DNA of 64,000 bases from the NCBI RefSeq assembly GCF_042665255.1, contig NZ_JBHTCD010000014.1, one strand, 5' to 3'. Every line of letters starts with the position of its first letter. Position 1 is the first letter of the stretch. Under the pieces are notes generated by a model, which searched no databases, had not been told where the DNA came from, and saw only the letters and a list, made by a program, of their open reading frames with translations. Shown here piece after piece: positions 1 through 8,633 of this stretch. This stretch comes from Insolitispirillum peregrinum (GTDB lineage Bacteria; Pseudomonadota; Alphaproteobacteria; Rhodospirillales; Rhodospirillaceae). Both the position numbers and the translations under genes were made by a program.

Positions 1-1
1 C

Positions 2-1489
2 CGCACGGCGCTGGCCGAGGAAGAACGCAAGGCGCAGGCGGCGCAGGCCCGGCTGGCGGCACTCAGTGCCCAGCGGGATCAGGCCGGAACCGACCTCGAG
101 GACGCGGCGATGGATCAGGAGGCCGCCGCCGAGGCGCTGGAGAGTGTGCCCGACTCGGCGGTGCTGCGCGGCGAGCTGGAACAGGTGCGGGCCAGCCTGT
201 CCGAACGGCGGCTGTGGTTGTCCGAGGCACGGTTGACCCTGGAACGGGTGCTGCGCGATGCCGGTGAGCGGCGGCAACGGCTGTTGCGGGTGCGCGACGA
301 GATTTCCGGCTGGCAACAGCGCCAGCAGGGGGCCGCCGCCCAGCAGGCCACGCTGGAACAGCGGCAGCAGGACCTGAGCGAAGAACTGGACATCCTGCGC
401 GACAAGCCGCAGGAGATTGCCGAAAGCCGTCTGGTGTTGCTGGATGCCATCGCCGAGGCCGAACAGGTACGGGCAGCGGCGTCCGATGCGCTTGCGGTGG
501 GGGAAAGCCGTCTGGCTGAGGCGGACCGGGCCTTGCGGGAGGCGGAAAAGGGCATTAGCGGCCTGCGCGAAGATCGGGTGCGGGCCGAATCGGCGGTGGA
601 GCAGGGCGAACAGGCGGTGCGCCAGTATGCCGCCGCCATTGCCGAGCGTCTGGACTGTACGCCGGTGCAGGCGCGGGTGTTGGCCCGGCTGGAAGACACG
701 CCTGCCAGTGCCGGGGATGCCGAACCGGGGACGGCGATTCCGGTCCTGAGTGGTGCGATGGCCGCCAGCATGCCGCTGGGCGATGTGGAAAGCCGGTTAC
801 AGAAACTGGTCCGCGACCGCGACGCGCTGGGGGCGGTGAACTTGCGGGCTGAGCAGGAAGCCGGTGAACTGGACCAGCAGATGACCACCCTGACCACCGA
901 GCGGGATGATCTGGTGGCGGCCATTGCCCGCCTGCGACAGGGGATCGCCGAACTGAATCGTGAAGGTCGCCAGCGGCTGGTGGCGTCGTTTGAAAAGGTG
1001 GATACCCACTTTCGGCGCCTGTTTACCCGGCTGTTTGGGGGCGGGCGGGCGCATCTGGCCTTGACCGAAAGCGATGATCCGCTGGAGGCCGGGCTGGAAA
1101 TTTATGCCTCGCCACCGGGAAAACGGCTGCAAATCCTGTCGCTGTTATCAGGGGGCGAACAGGCAATGACCGCCATTGCGCTGCTTTTTGCTGTGTTTCT
1201 GGTCAATCCGGCACCGATTTGTGTGCTGGACGAGGTTGATGCCCCGCTGGATGATGCCAACGTCGATCGTTTTTGCTCGTTGCTGTCCGAATTGACCCGA
1301 TTGGCAGCCCTTTCCGAGAGTGAAGGCGGGATTGCCAACGGTGGAACCCGCTTTCTGGTTATCACCCACCACCGGATGACCATGGCCCGGATGGATCGGC
1401 TGTATGGGGTGACGATGGCCGAGCGCGGGGTTTCCAAGCTGGTGTCGGTCGATTTGCGGGCCGCAGAAGCCCTGCGCGAGACGGCCTGA
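2..1489 (+). CDS. smc: Chromosome segregation ATPase SMC, C-terminal part (5' end outside window)
   Basis: The frame is open from the window edge, so only the last ~495 residues are seen. SMC dimers organise and separate chromosomes with the ScpA/ScpB partners. The visible part starts in the coiled-coil arm, which is rich in E, R, Q and A heptads. It ends in the ABC-type head: the signature LSLLSGGEQAM lies near 1138-1170, followed by a Walker B ending CVLDEVDAPLDD and a D-loop. The head then runs to a normal end, with an ITHHRMTMARMD switch segment. The coiled coil breaks where the hinge-to-head arm returns. The gene is followed by a 363-base gap before the ATP synthase operon. Family assignment is very secure; the N-terminal head and the hinge cannot be judged. 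Confidence 0.95.
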   Translation, partial: RTALAEEERKAQAAQARLAALSAQRDQAGTDLEDAAMDQEAAAEALESVPDSAVLRGELEQVRASLSERRLWLSEARLTLERVLRDAGERRQRLLRVRDEISGWQQRQQGAAAQQATLEQRQQDLSEELDILRDKPQEIAESRLVLLDAIAEAEQVRAAASDALAVGESRLAEADRALREAEKGISGLREDRVRAESAVEQGEQAVRQYAAAIAERLDCTPVQARVLARLEDTPASAGDAEPGTAIPVLSGAMAASMPLGDVESRLQKLVRDRDALGAVNLRAEQEAGELDQQMTTLTTERDDLVAAIARLRQGIAELNREGRQRLVASFEKVDTHFRRLFTRLFGGGRAHLALTESDDPLEAGLEIYASPPGKRLQILSLLSGGEQAMTAIALLFAVFLVNPAPICVLDEVDAPLDDANVDRFCSLLSELTRLAALSESEGGIANGGTRFLVITHHRMTMARMDRLYGVTMAERGVSKLVSVDLRAAEALRETA

Positions 1490-1852
1490 CCGGGGGCAGA
1501 GGATCGTGCGGAACCGGGAAAGCGGGTAGGAAAACGGTCGTTTTCCCTGCACGGAACGGGCTGGTTTCGGGGTGGTTTTCACGATGTTCCCCGCCCGAAC
1601 GGGGAGGGGGATGGGGAAAAAGAGCAGCGGTGAACAAGGGGCTAAATGGCTGTTTTGCGGTAATTATTTGATTTAGAACATTTTTTGACGGCAGTGCGCC
1701 GCAGCAAACAGGGGTTTTCACGCTTGACACCACGGGGCCTAGACCTTAAGGTGCGCGCGATTTTCAGCGAGGTCTGCTGAAGGCGCGGGGGGAGTGCACC
1801 GGGCTGGCCAGAGAGGGGAATTCTCGAATGGCAAGCAAGGTGAAACAGTGTC
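1490..1852. other. Intergenic region smc-atpI
   Basis: No gene is seen in these 363 bases. A perfect 7-bp hairpin (GGAAAAC/GTTTTCC) lies at 1529-1546 without a T-run, so it is not a convincing terminator. An AT-rich patch around 1650-1690 and the promoter-like site listed separately suggest that this region holds the atp operon promoter. Confidence 0.6.
1724..1752 (+). promoter_or_regulatory. Candidate promoter of the F0 atp operon
   Basis: A perfect TTGACA (1724-1729) is followed after 17 bases by TAAGGT (1747-1752), a weak -10 hexamer. It lies about 100 bases before atpI, the first gene of the operon. The perfect -35 and ideal spacing are what is seen; promoter activity is inferred. Confidence 0.45.
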
Positions 1853-2221
1853 ATGACTGACGATGACAAGACTTCTTCCAGTCTCGGTGATCTCGATGCC
1901 CGTCTGAAAGCGCTTCGCAAGGATGCGCCGGGGGAAGGGCAGGGCGGTTCCCGCCGGGGTCCGATGAATCCATCGGGCGTCGGGCTGGCGACCCGGATCG
2001 GTGTCGAGATGGTTACCACCACTCTGGTTGGTACGGCTCTTGGCTACGGTCTGGACAAGTGGCTGGGAAGCATGCCTTGGTTAATGATCGTTTTCATGCT
2101 ACTGGGGGGCGCCGCTGGCGTTTCCAACGTTTATCGGGTAGTCAAGGGACTGGATGATTCTGTCGGGCTCGGTCGGGCCATTGAGCGGAAGAAACAGGAC
2201 AACGACCCGGAAGGCCAGTAG
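1853..2221 (+). CDS. atpI: ATP synthase accessory subunit AtpI/AtpZ-like
   Basis: A 122-residue protein with a charged, disordered-looking N-terminus (residues 1-45) followed by two membrane segments: GVEMVTTTLVGTALGYGLD, then MPWLMIVFMLLGGAAGV. This is the AtpI/AtpZ layout. These proteins assist c-ring assembly and sometimes ion loading of the F0 sector, and are not part of the catalytic enzyme. It is the first gene of the F0 operon, 101 bases before atpB. The start ATG follows an AAGGTG ribosome-binding site. Sequence conservation in this family is low, so assignment rests on topology and position. Confidence 0.85.
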   Translation: MTDDDKTSSSLGDLDARLKALRKDAPGEGQGGSRRGPMNPSGVGLATRIGVEMVTTTLVGTALGYGLDKWLGSMPWLMIVFMLLGGAAGVSNVYRVVKGLDDSVGLGRAIERKKQDNDPEGQ

Positions 2222-2322
2222 CTCCGGCCCGCTTTGCGGTCCGGTCGCCTTGAGAGGTTCGGCAGTTGCGCTGCCGGGTCAACGTTTGGAAGTCCTGCGG
2301 GACGCGAGAGAGAGGGTGAGCG

Positions 2323-3054
2323 GTGGCTAGTCCGGTCGCACAGTTCCAGGTAAAGCCGATCTTTCCGGTGGTTCCTGAGGGAGAGTCTCTTCCGTTCTAC
2401 GCCTTCACGAACTCGTCGGTCGCGATGGTCGCGGCTGTGGTGGTGGCGGCGGTGTTCTTCTGGCTTGCTACCCGCAAGCGGGCGATGGTGCCCGGTCGCT
2501 GGCAGTCGGTCGGTGAACTGACCTTCGAATTTGTGGCGAACATGATTCGTGACAACGTCGGCAAGGAAGGGATGAAATACTTCCCCTTCATCTTCACGTT
2601 GTTCTGCTTTGTGTTCATCGGCAACATGCTTGGCATGCTGCCCTACTCCTTTACCTTCACCAGCCACATTGCCGTTACGGCAGCGATGGCGGTGTTTATC
2701 TTCGTCGGGGTGACGATCATCGGCTTCGCCCGCCACGGGGTGCATTACCTGCACATGTTCTTCCCGCACGGCGCGCCGCTGGCCACCGCCCCGATCCTGA
2801 TCCCGATCGAGCTGATTTCTTACCTGTCCCGCCCGTTCAGCCTGTCTGTCCGTCTGTTTGCCAACATGACCGTCGGACACATCATGCTGAAGGTGCTGGC
2901 CGGTTTCGTGGTTGCTCTCGGGGCGTTTGGTTTTATCCCCTTCATCGTGGTCGGCGGCATCACCGTACTGGAATTCTTCATTGCGGCGCTGCAGGCTTAC
3001 GTGTTCACCATTCTCACCTGTATCTACCTCAACGACGCCATCAACATGCACTAA
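2323..3054 (+). CDS. atpB: ATP synthase F0 subunit a
   Basis: The 243-residue membrane subunit a forms the two proton half-channels beside the c-ring. It has five or six hydrophobic segments. The key helix contains SLSVRLFANMTVGH, whose Arg is the essential stator arginine facing the c-ring carboxylate. Start is a GTG at 2323 preceded by a GAGAGAGAGGGTGAG purine run; no better ATG exists nearby. Length fits alphaproteobacterial AtpB. It is followed by atpE after 88 bases. Confidence 0.98.
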   Translation: MASPVAQFQVKPIFPVVPEGESLPFYAFTNSSVAMVAAVVVAAVFFWLATRKRAMVPGRWQSVGELTFEFVANMIRDNVGKEGMKYFPFIFTLFCFVFIGNMLGMLPYSFTFTSHIAVTAAMAVFIFVGVTIIGFARHGVHYLHMFFPHGAPLATAPILIPIELISYLSRPFSLSVRLFANMTVGHIMLKVLAGFVVALGAFGFIPFIVVGGITVLEFFIAALQAYVFTILTCIYLNDAINMH

Positions 3055-3142
3055 CACTGTCCCGCATGGGGATGGTTGAGAGTTAGATGTTTCGTCAGGT
3101 GTGATCGTTCAATAGTTCTTTACTCACCAAGGGAAGAGAAAG

Positions 3143-3370
3143 ATGGAAGCTGAAGCTGCGAAGATGATTGGTGCTGGTCTGGCCGCCATCGGCATGATCG
3201 GTTCGGGTATCGGTGTGGGTAACATCTGGGCCAACCTGATCGCCACCGTTGGCCGTAACCCGGCTGCCAAGAGCAGCGTCGAACTGTACGGCTGGATCGG
3301 CTTCGCCGTTACCGAAGCTATCGCGCTGTTCGCCCTGGTTGTCGCTCTGATCCTGCTGTTCGCCGCCTAA
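3143..3370 (+). CDS. atpE: ATP synthase F0 subunit c
   Basis: A 75-residue hairpin of two transmembrane helices forming the rotor ring. The conserved polar loop VGRNPAAK is present, and the proton-binding carboxylate is Glu58 in FAVTEAIALFALV. The glycine-rich first helix (GAGLAAIGMIGSGIGVG) is typical of tight ring packing. A Glu without a sodium-ligand pattern (no Gln/Ser set in helix 1) suggests proton rather than sodium coupling. A 183-base spacer follows before the b' gene. Confidence 0.98.
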   Translation: MEAEAAKMIGAGLAAIGMIGSGIGVGNIWANLIATVGRNPAAKSSVELYGWIGFAVTEAIALFALVVALILLFAA

Positions 3371-3553
3371 GGTCAGTGCGCTACCTGCTGTTGTGACAAG
3401 CGGTGCGTCCCGATCCCGGACCGGACCGCTTGCCAACGTCAGCGATGTTTCTCGACCCGAGCTTCGCCTTTCCGGCACGTTTGTCTTCTGTTGAAGATGC
3501 CGGAAAGTGCGGGGTGTCGGGAACATAGCGACAAGCCGTGGAGCCCGGAGTCC

Positions 3554-4042
3554 ATGCCGCAGTTCGACCCAACGACGTTCGCCTCCCAGCTGTTCTGGCT
3601 GGCAGTCACGTTCGTCCTGCTCTACATCGTTGTCTCCCGCTTCGCGATCCCGCGCCTGGGTAAGGTGCTGGAACAGCGTCAGAAGACGGTTGATGACGAT
3701 CTTGACCGTGCCCAGCAGTTGAAGGCCGAAACCGAGGTGGCAATTGCCACTTACGAAAAGGCCTTGGCTGAGGCTCGTGCCAAGGCCCACGACGTCCTGC
3801 GGGAAACCCAGGACCAGATTTCCAAGGCCGCCGACACGCGCAACCGGGAAGTCGCCCATAACCTCGCCGTCAAGATCAAGGAAGGCGAAGATCGTATTGC
3901 CGCTGCTCGCGATGATGCCATGACCCAGGTCAAGGGTATCGCCGCCGGTGCCGCTGTTGCCATCGCCCAGAAACTGGCTGGTCTGTCCGTGGACGAAGCC
4001 TCCGCTCAGGCGGTGATGACCTCTGGCAAGGAGACTGCGTGA
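3554..4042 (+). CDS. atpX: ATP synthase F0 subunit b'
   Basis: A 162-residue peripheral-stalk subunit: one N-terminal membrane helix (FASQLFWLAVTFVLLYIVV) and a long alanine- and charge-rich coiled coil. The start is placed at 3554 (MPQFDPTTFAS), where a GGAG precedes the ATG. An in-frame ATG at 3491 would add 21 residues absent from the family. Having separate b and b' genes is typical of photosynthetic bacteria and many alphaproteobacteria; the stalk is then a b/b' heterodimer. The stop codon overlaps the next start (TGATG). Confidence 0.93.
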   Translation: MPQFDPTTFASQLFWLAVTFVLLYIVVSRFAIPRLGKVLEQRQKTVDDDLDRAQQLKAETEVAIATYEKALAEARAKAHDVLRETQDQISKAADTRNREVAHNLAVKIKEGEDRIAAARDDAMTQVKGIAAGAAVAIAQKLAGLSVDEASAQAVMTSGKETA

Positions 4043-4590
4043 TGTTCATCTCCTCTGCGATCGCTGCTACCGCTGAACATGCCGCTGAGGCAGGCCATCA
4101 CGGCCCGTTCTACACTCAAGCTGAATTCTGGGTCGGTGCTGCCTTTGTGCTGGTCGTGGCCCTTGCGTTCCGCAAGGTCTTTGCCGCGATCACTGCCGGC
4201 CTTGACGCCCGTGCGTCGCAAATCAAAGGCCGGATCGACGAAGCTGCAAAGCTGCGTGAAGATGCCCAGGCCCTTCTGGCAGAGTATCAGCGCAAGCAGC
4301 GCGATGCCCTGCAGGAAGCCGAAGCGATTGTCGCCCATGCCAAGCATGAAGCGGCTCGTCTGAAGACCGAAGCCGAAGCTGCCATGGAAGCCTCTATCGT
4401 ACGCCGTGAAAAGCAGGCGATAGAGCGTATTGCCCAGGCCGAAGCCCAGGCGATGGCGGAAGTGCGCAATCTGGCCGTTGATATGGCCATTGCCGCTGCC
4501 AACAAGATGATCGCCGAAAAGCTGGCGCCGGACGCTCAGGATCTCTTGATCGAAGAGTCGATCAGGGGCCTGTCTGGCAAGCTGCACTGA
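4042..4590 (+). CDS. atpF: ATP synthase F0 subunit b
   Basis: A 182-residue partner of b' in the peripheral stalk. A short periplasmic N-terminus (rich in A, E and H) is followed by one membrane helix (FWVGAAFVLVVALAF) and then a coiled coil rich in A, E, K and R up to the delta-binding C-terminus. The ATG at 4042 shares one base with the b' stop (TGATG), implying coupled translation and a 1:1 ratio; a GTG three bases upstream is the less likely start. It is the last gene of the operon. The F1 genes are not nearby, as usual in alphaproteobacteria with a split operon. Confidence 0.95.
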   Translation: MFISSAIAATAEHAAEAGHHGPFYTQAEFWVGAAFVLVVALAFRKVFAAITAGLDARASQIKGRIDEAAKLREDAQALLAEYQRKQRDALQEAEAIVAHAKHEAARLKTEAEAAMEASIVRREKQAIERIAQAEAQAMAEVRNLAVDMAIAAANKMIAEKLAPDAQDLLIEESIRGLSGKLH

Positions 4591-4653
4591 TGATTGTCCG
4601 GGTCTGACCGGTTGCCTGTTGGTGAGTGGATGCAGGTCTGGCAGTGATCTTTT

Positions 4654-4693
4654 AAAAAGCCGATGATCCTTTGGGATCGTCGGCTTTTTTATT
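4654..4693 (+). terminator. Rho-independent terminator of the F0 operon
   Basis: Stem AGCCGATGATCC (4658-4669) pairs with GGATCGTCGGCT (4674-4685), with one G-U pair and a short loop, followed by a T-run. The A-run before the stem could also let it work on the other strand. Confidence 0.9.
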
Positions 4694-5194
4694 GCCAATT
4701 GGCCGTTGACGAACTTGCTTGTTGTTATGGGGGAACTGTTTTCCATCGTTTTTTTCTCGAGTCGGAGGCAAGACACGATGTTTTGGTTCCCGGGGGATCG
4801 TCATGGCGGTTTTGCCCTGCTTTTTCCTTTCCGATCGTTCCAGGTTTTCCCGATTCTCACTTAAAAATAATGCTCTATCGCGATTCTCTCACTCTGTACC
4901 GTGAATGGATAGGAAGGGATTTGGTAATCTTTGATTGAATTTATGCTCTTGATTTAGATTAAGGGTGTGGTTTCCCCCTCCTGCCCTGCGTTTCAAGCAA
5001 GGGGGTATTCCGATAAGTGTGTTAGGAAAGTCGCGGTAGGCAAAAAAATCAAAAAAATCCCTTGGTCAATATCAAAATGCACTCTCGCAAATGCAAATTT
5101 TCCCTTATGCTGTCCGGCGCTTGAGGTAGGGGACCGCGTGTCTCCTCCCTCAAGCTCGTTCGGAGGTCGATGTCGACACCCTAGGGAGGTTCTT
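4694..5194. other. AT-rich intergenic region upstream of the lipoprotein gene
   Basis: No convincing gene is present in these 501 bases. The stretch 4700-5110 is clearly richer in A and T than its neighbours, with runs such as CAAAAAAATCAAAAAAATCCC around 5041-5060. Open frames here lack a ribosome-binding site and codon bias. It probably carries the promoter and a long 5' leader of the lipoprotein gene. No clear -35/-10 pair could be settled on. Confidence 0.5.
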
Positions 5195-5440
5195 ATGAAC
5201 TTTAAGCGTATCGCTACTGTTGCCGCTGCCGCCGCTCTGGTGGTTGGTGTTTCTGCCTGCGGCGAGATGAAGCCGGAAGACAAGGCTCTGCTCAACCAGG
5301 CCGTTGAGTCCTCGAAGGCCGCTGCCGCTTCGGCTGCTAAGGCTGAGAAGGCCGCTGACCGCGCCGAAGCCGCTGCTGCTCGCGCTGAAGCCGCTGCTGC
5401 CAAGACCGAAAAGATGTTCCAGAAGGGCATGCGCAAGTAA
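5195..5440 (+). CDS. Small alanine-zipper outer-membrane lipoprotein (Lpp-like)
   Basis: An 81-residue protein. The signal peptide ends in a lipobox (VSAC) with the lipidated Cys at residue 22. It is followed by a helical stretch of repeating A/E/K/R heptads (KAEKAADRAEAAAARAEAAA) that would form an alanine-zipper coiled coil, as in Braun-type and OprI-type lipoproteins. The end is MRK; a C-terminal Lys could in principle be peptidoglycan-linked, but this is unproven. The start at 5195 follows a strong GGGAGGT site; an upstream in-frame ATG at 4967 lacks one and would put 76 residues before the signal peptide. Its own terminator follows, so it is probably monocistronic and highly expressed. 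Confidence 0.85.
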   Translation: MNFKRIATVAAAAALVVGVSACGEMKPEDKALLNQAVESSKAAAASAAKAEKAADRAEAAAARAEAAAAKTEKMFQKGMRK

Positions 5441-5531
5441 GCTCTTCCGGCTCTGTCGGGCGGCGTTCGATTCATCCACTGTTCGGCCAAGGTCAGCAGT
5501 GGAATGGCTCGAACGCTCCCCGCCGGTCTAT

Positions 5532-5567
5532 AAAAAGCTGCCAGGCCTTGTGCCTGGCGGCTTTTTT
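5532..5567 (+). terminator. Rho-independent terminator of the lipoprotein gene
   Basis: AAGCTGCCAGGC pairs with GCCTGGCGGCTT (one G-U pair) around a CTTGT loop, followed by TTTTTT. Confidence 0.9.
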
Positions 5568-5650
5568 ATTGCCTGCGACTCTGCCGTTACGACCTTTGAG
5601 AGAGTTATGCGGTCGTTGCATGGCAGGGCAGGGGTTTTTACCGTGGCGCA

Positions 5651-5867
5651 ATATTGGTGAAACCGATATCACTAGTGCAGGACGTTGACGCTGCAACGCA
5701 GTAGAAATCTCCGCCAGATCTATGGGTCTTGCCTCCCTCCCTGTGCAAACCCATCTGATAGCCGGGCTTGTGAGCTTGGCGAGGGGTCTTCGGATCCTAC
5801 GTCTCCCAGACGTGAAGCCTCCCTGTTCAGACTTCGCCCCGCGCCTGTTCGCGGGGCTTTCTTTTTT
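5651..5867 (+). ncRNA. Candidate structured small RNA with its own terminator
   Basis: This gene-free stretch folds into several hairpins: ATATTGGT/ACCGATAT (5651-5669), CAGAT...GGGT with ACCCATCTG (5715-5757), GCCGGGCT/AGCTTGGC with TGTG loop (5761-5780), and ACGTCT/AGACGT near 5810. It ends in a GC-rich terminator at 5836-5867. No frame inside has coding character. A rod-like fold of about 200 bases with a terminator suggests a regulatory RNA such as 6S RNA, but no signature was recognised with certainty. Both ends are approximate. Confidence 0.35.
5836..5867 (+). terminator. Rho-independent terminator (plus strand)
   Basis: Perfect stem GCCCCGCG (5836-5843) / CGCGGGGC (5850-5857), six-base loop, then TTTCTTTTTT. 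No protein gene precedes it on this strand within 390 bases, which supports a small RNA transcript. Confidence 0.85.
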
Positions 5868-5891
5868 CTGCATCCCCGACAGACACAGGAC

Positions 5892-5928
5892 AAAAAACAG
5901 GCGGCACATCCGGTAAGATGGCCGCCTG
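5892..5928 (-). terminator. Terminator of the argE/aldehyde dehydrogenase operon
   Basis: Read on the minus strand, CAGGCGGC (5928-5921) pairs with GCCGCCTG (5905-5898) and is followed by TTTTTT. It lies 45 bases after the argE stop. Confidence 0.85.
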
Positions 5929-5973
5929 AGAATGATCTTGTCAGTGTGTCCCTGTTACCCCCGTACTGCGCCC

Positions 5974-7131
5974 CTACTGCGCCCAGTCCAGCAACCGCTC
6001 CAGCATGGTGCAACAGGCGGCCAGTTCGCTGTCGGCCAGATATTCGTCCGGCTTGTGGGCCTGGGTGATCGAGCCGGGACCACAGACGACGGTGGGAATG
6101 CCCAGCTCGCGGGCATACAGACCGCCTTCGGTGCCAAAGGAAATCTGCCCGACGCTGTTGCCGCCGGTCAGGCTTTTGACAAAGGCCACCACCTCGGCAT
6201 CGGCGGGGGTGTGCAGGGCCGGGTAGCTGGACAGCGGCGACAGGCGGACGTCGGCCTGCGGAAACCGCTGGCGGGCCTCGGCGCGCACGGTGGCGGCGAT
6301 CTCTGCCACCTGTGCCATCAGTCCATCGATATCATCCTGTGGCAGATGGCGAATCTCGAAATCCAGCCAGCAGTGATTGGGCACGATGTTCAGGGCTTCG
6401 CCGCCGTGAATGCACCCGATGTGAACGGTGGTATGGGGCACCTCATAGCCGTGATCGTGGTGGCCCTGCTGGCAGATGTTGCCCTGCAGGCCGCGCAGCC
6501 CGGCAATCACGTCACAGGCCATGTGAATGGCATTCATCCCGGCATCGGGCAGGCTGGAATGGGCTTCGGCACCGATGCAGTCAATCCGGGTCGAGGTCTT
6601 GCCCTTGTGGGCATTGACCACCTGCATCAATGTCGGCTCGCCGACGATACAGAAGCGGGGCTTGACCGGCATCTGCTGCATCATTCCCAGCAGGCGGCGG
6701 ACCCCCAGACAGCCGACTTCCTCGTCATAGGACAGCGACAGGACCAGCGGAACCCGCAGAGATCGCCCCTTCGCCTGTTCGGCCATCGCCAGCGCACAGG
6801 CGATGAAGCCTTTCATGTCGGCAGTGCCACGTCCATACAGGCGACCCTCGGCCCGCCGCAGCACAAACGGGTCGGAACTCCATGCCTGTCCTTCGACCGG
6901 TACCACATCGGTATGACCGGACAGCATCACGCCGGGGCGGTCGGTCGGGCCAAGGATGGCGTGCAGGTTGGCCTTGCGGCCATCGTCGGACAAAACGCGG
7001 GTGGTCGAGGCCCCGGCGGTGCGCAACAGGGCTTCGACGTGATCAATCAGCGCCAGATTGCTGTCCCGGCTGACGGTGGGAAAGGCAATCAGGCGCTCCA
7101 GATGGGCCAGACTGGCGGTTATCAACGACAT
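5974..7131 (-). CDS. M20 family deacylase, acetylornithine deacetylase (ArgE)-like
   Basis: A 385-residue zinc amidohydrolase. Metal ligands and catalytic residues are visible: LSGHTDVVP (His and Asp), GRGTADMKGF (bridging Asp), DEEVGCLG (catalytic Glu-Glu), FGTEGGLY, and the last His in QAHKPDEYL. The dimerisation lid lies between. Overall it is most like ArgE, which releases acetate from N-acetylornithine. The start at 7131 overlaps the aldehyde dehydrogenase stop (TGATG), so the two are translationally coupled. With an aldehyde dehydrogenase and amine dehydrogenase next door, its substrate may be an N-acyl or N-formyl amino acid of a catabolic route rather than acetylornithine. That is inference from context. 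Confidence 0.88.
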   Translation of the reverse strand: MSLITASLAHLERLIAFPTVSRDSNLALIDHVEALLRTAGASTTRVLSDDGRKANLHAILGPTDRPGVMLSGHTDVVPVEGQAWSSDPFVLRRAEGRLYGRGTADMKGFIACALAMAEQAKGRSLRVPLVLSLSYDEEVGCLGVRRLLGMMQQMPVKPRFCIVGEPTLMQVVNAHKGKTSTRIDCIGAEAHSSLPDAGMNAIHMACDVIAGLRGLQGNICQQGHHDHGYEVPHTTVHIGCIHGGEALNIVPNHCWLDFEIRHLPQDDIDGLMAQVAEIAATVRAEARQRFPQADVRLSPLSSYPALHTPADAEVVAFVKSLTGGNSVGQISFGTEGGLYARELGIPTVVCGPGSITQAHKPDEYLADSELAACCTMLERLLDWAQ

Positions 7132-8633
7132 CAGTATTTGATCCAGACGGTTTTCAGGGCGGTGAATTTTTCCAGCGCGTGCAGCGACAAATCGCGGCCA
7201 TGGCCTGACTGCTTGATGCCGCCGAACGGAGTCTGCGGGCTGAGGGCATCGACGGTGTTGACCGACACCGTGCCGACGCGCAGGCGCTCGGAAACCCGCA
7301 AGGCGCGCTTCAGCGACCCGGTCCACAGCGACCCGGCCAGCCCGAACAGGCTGTCATTGGCCAGCGCAATGGCTTGCCCTTCCGTCTCGAAGGTGCTGAC
7401 CGCCAGCACCGGGCCAAAGATTTCCTCGCGGAACAGCTCGTGGGACGGGGTGACCTGATCAAAGATGGTCGGAGTAATGTAACAGTCACTACCTGCGATG
7501 GTTAGGCGCTGGCCGCCGTGGATCAGCCGGGCCTGCTGTTCACCGCGCCGGATGAAGCCTTCCACCCGATCGGCATGCCGCGTTTCAACAAGGGCTCCGG
7601 CGTGGTTGGCGGGGTCCAGCGGGTCGCCCGGCAGCCAGTGGGCGGCGTGGTGGATCAGCCGTTCAAGGAACTCTTCCTTGATGCGGGCCTCGACCAGCAG
7701 GCGGGAATTGGCTGAACAGACTTCACCCTGATTGAAAAAGCAGCCAAAGGCGGCCATCTCGGCGGCTTTGTCGAGGTCGTCGCAGTCGGCAAAAATCAGG
7801 TTGGGGCTTTTGCCGCCGCATTCCAGCCACACCTGCTTCATGTTGCTCTGCCCGGCATAGCTCAGGAACAGCTTGCCGACCTCGGTCGAGCCGGTGAAGG
7901 TCAGGGCATCGACATCCGGGTGCAGCCCCAGCGCCTTGCCTGCGCTGGCGCCCAGACCGGGGACGACGTTCAGCACGCCGGGGGGCAGACCGGCCTCCAG
8001 CGCCAGTTGCCCCAGCCGGATCGCCGACAGCGGCGACTGCTCGGCGGGTTTCAGCACCACCGAATTGCCGGCCGCCAGTGCCGGAGCACATTTCCAGCTG
8101 GCGAGATCGAGCGGGAAATTCCACGGCACCACCGCCGCCACCACCCCCAGCGGCTCGCGGCGGATCATCGCCAGATCGCCGGAGCCGGTGGGAGCAATCT
8201 GGTCATAAACCTTGTCGATGCTTTCGGCGGTCCATTGCCAGACGGCGGCGGCGCCGGGAACATCAATGCCCAGGGCATCCTGCACCGGCTTGCCCATGTC
8301 GAGGCTGTCGAGCAAGGCCAGTTCGGGGGCATGGGCGCGAATCAGCTCGGCCAGACGCAGCAGCACCACCTTGCGCTCGGTGGGGGGACGGCGCGACCAC
8401 ACGCCACTGTCAAAGGTGCGGCGAGCCGACGCCACCGCCAGATCAACATCGGCGGCGCTGCCTGCGGCGATTTCGGCCAGCGTGTCGCCGCTGGCCGGGT
8501 TGACGGTGGCGAAGGTCTGACCGTCAACGGCGGGGCGCAGGGTGCCGTCAATCAGAATGTCAGAGGCAAAGGACAGGCGGCTGGCGGCCTCGCGCCATCC
8601 GGCGAGAGTGGTCGGGGGAGAGAGCAGGGACAT
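7131..8633 (-). CDS. NAD(P)-dependent aldehyde dehydrogenase
   Basis: A 500-residue member of the ALDH superfamily, close to the PuuC/betaine-aldehyde type. The general-base Glu is in WLECGGKSPN, the nucleophilic Cys in FNQGEVCSANSR, and the cofactor-binding VVPWNFPL and FTGSTEVGK stretches are present. The start is placed at 8633 (MSLLSPPTT), with GGAG upstream; in-frame codons further up would add 42 residues that look untranslated. It is transcribed divergently from the amine dehydrogenase gene at 8908. The 274-base gap between them should carry both promoters. Likely role: oxidation of the aldehyde produced by that amine dehydrogenase. Confidence 0.92.
   Translation of the reverse strand: MSLLSPPTTLAGWREAASRLSFASDILIDGTLRPAVDGQTFATVNPASGDTLAEIAAGSAADVDLAVASARRTFDSGVWSRRPPTERKVVLLRLAELIRAHAPELALLDSLDMGKPVQDALGIDVPGAAAVWQWTAESIDKVYDQIAPTGSGDLAMIRREPLGVVAAVVPWNFPLDLASWKCAPALAAGNSVVLKPAEQSPLSAIRLGQLALEAGLPPGVLNVVPGLGASAGKALGLHPDVDALTFTGSTEVGKLFLSYAGQSNMKQVWLECGGKSPNLIFADCDDLDKAAEMAAFGCFFNQGEVCSANSRLLVEARIKEEFLERLIHHAAHWLPGDPLDPANHAGALVETRHADRVEGFIRRGEQQARLIHGGQRLTIAGSDCYITPTIFDQVTPSHELFREEIFGPVLAVSTFETEGQAIALANDSLFGLAGSLWTGSLKRALRVSERLRVGTVSVNTVDALSPQTPFGGIKQSGHGRDLSLHALEKFTALKTVWIKY

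Noticed and set aside
2131..3057. 308-codon minus-strand frame opposite atpB
   Set aside because: atpB is unmistakable; the antisense product is D/H/R-rich without domain features.
4967..5194. Upstream extension of the small lipoprotein gene
   Set aside because: It would add 76 residues before a complete signal peptide; the ATG at 5195 has a strong ribosome-binding site.
5932..7458. Long open frame on the plus strand opposite argE and the aldehyde dehydrogenase
   Set aside because: It is antisense to two genes with complete catalytic motifs; high GC makes such shadow frames common, and its product is a Q/G/H-rich nonsense-like sequence.
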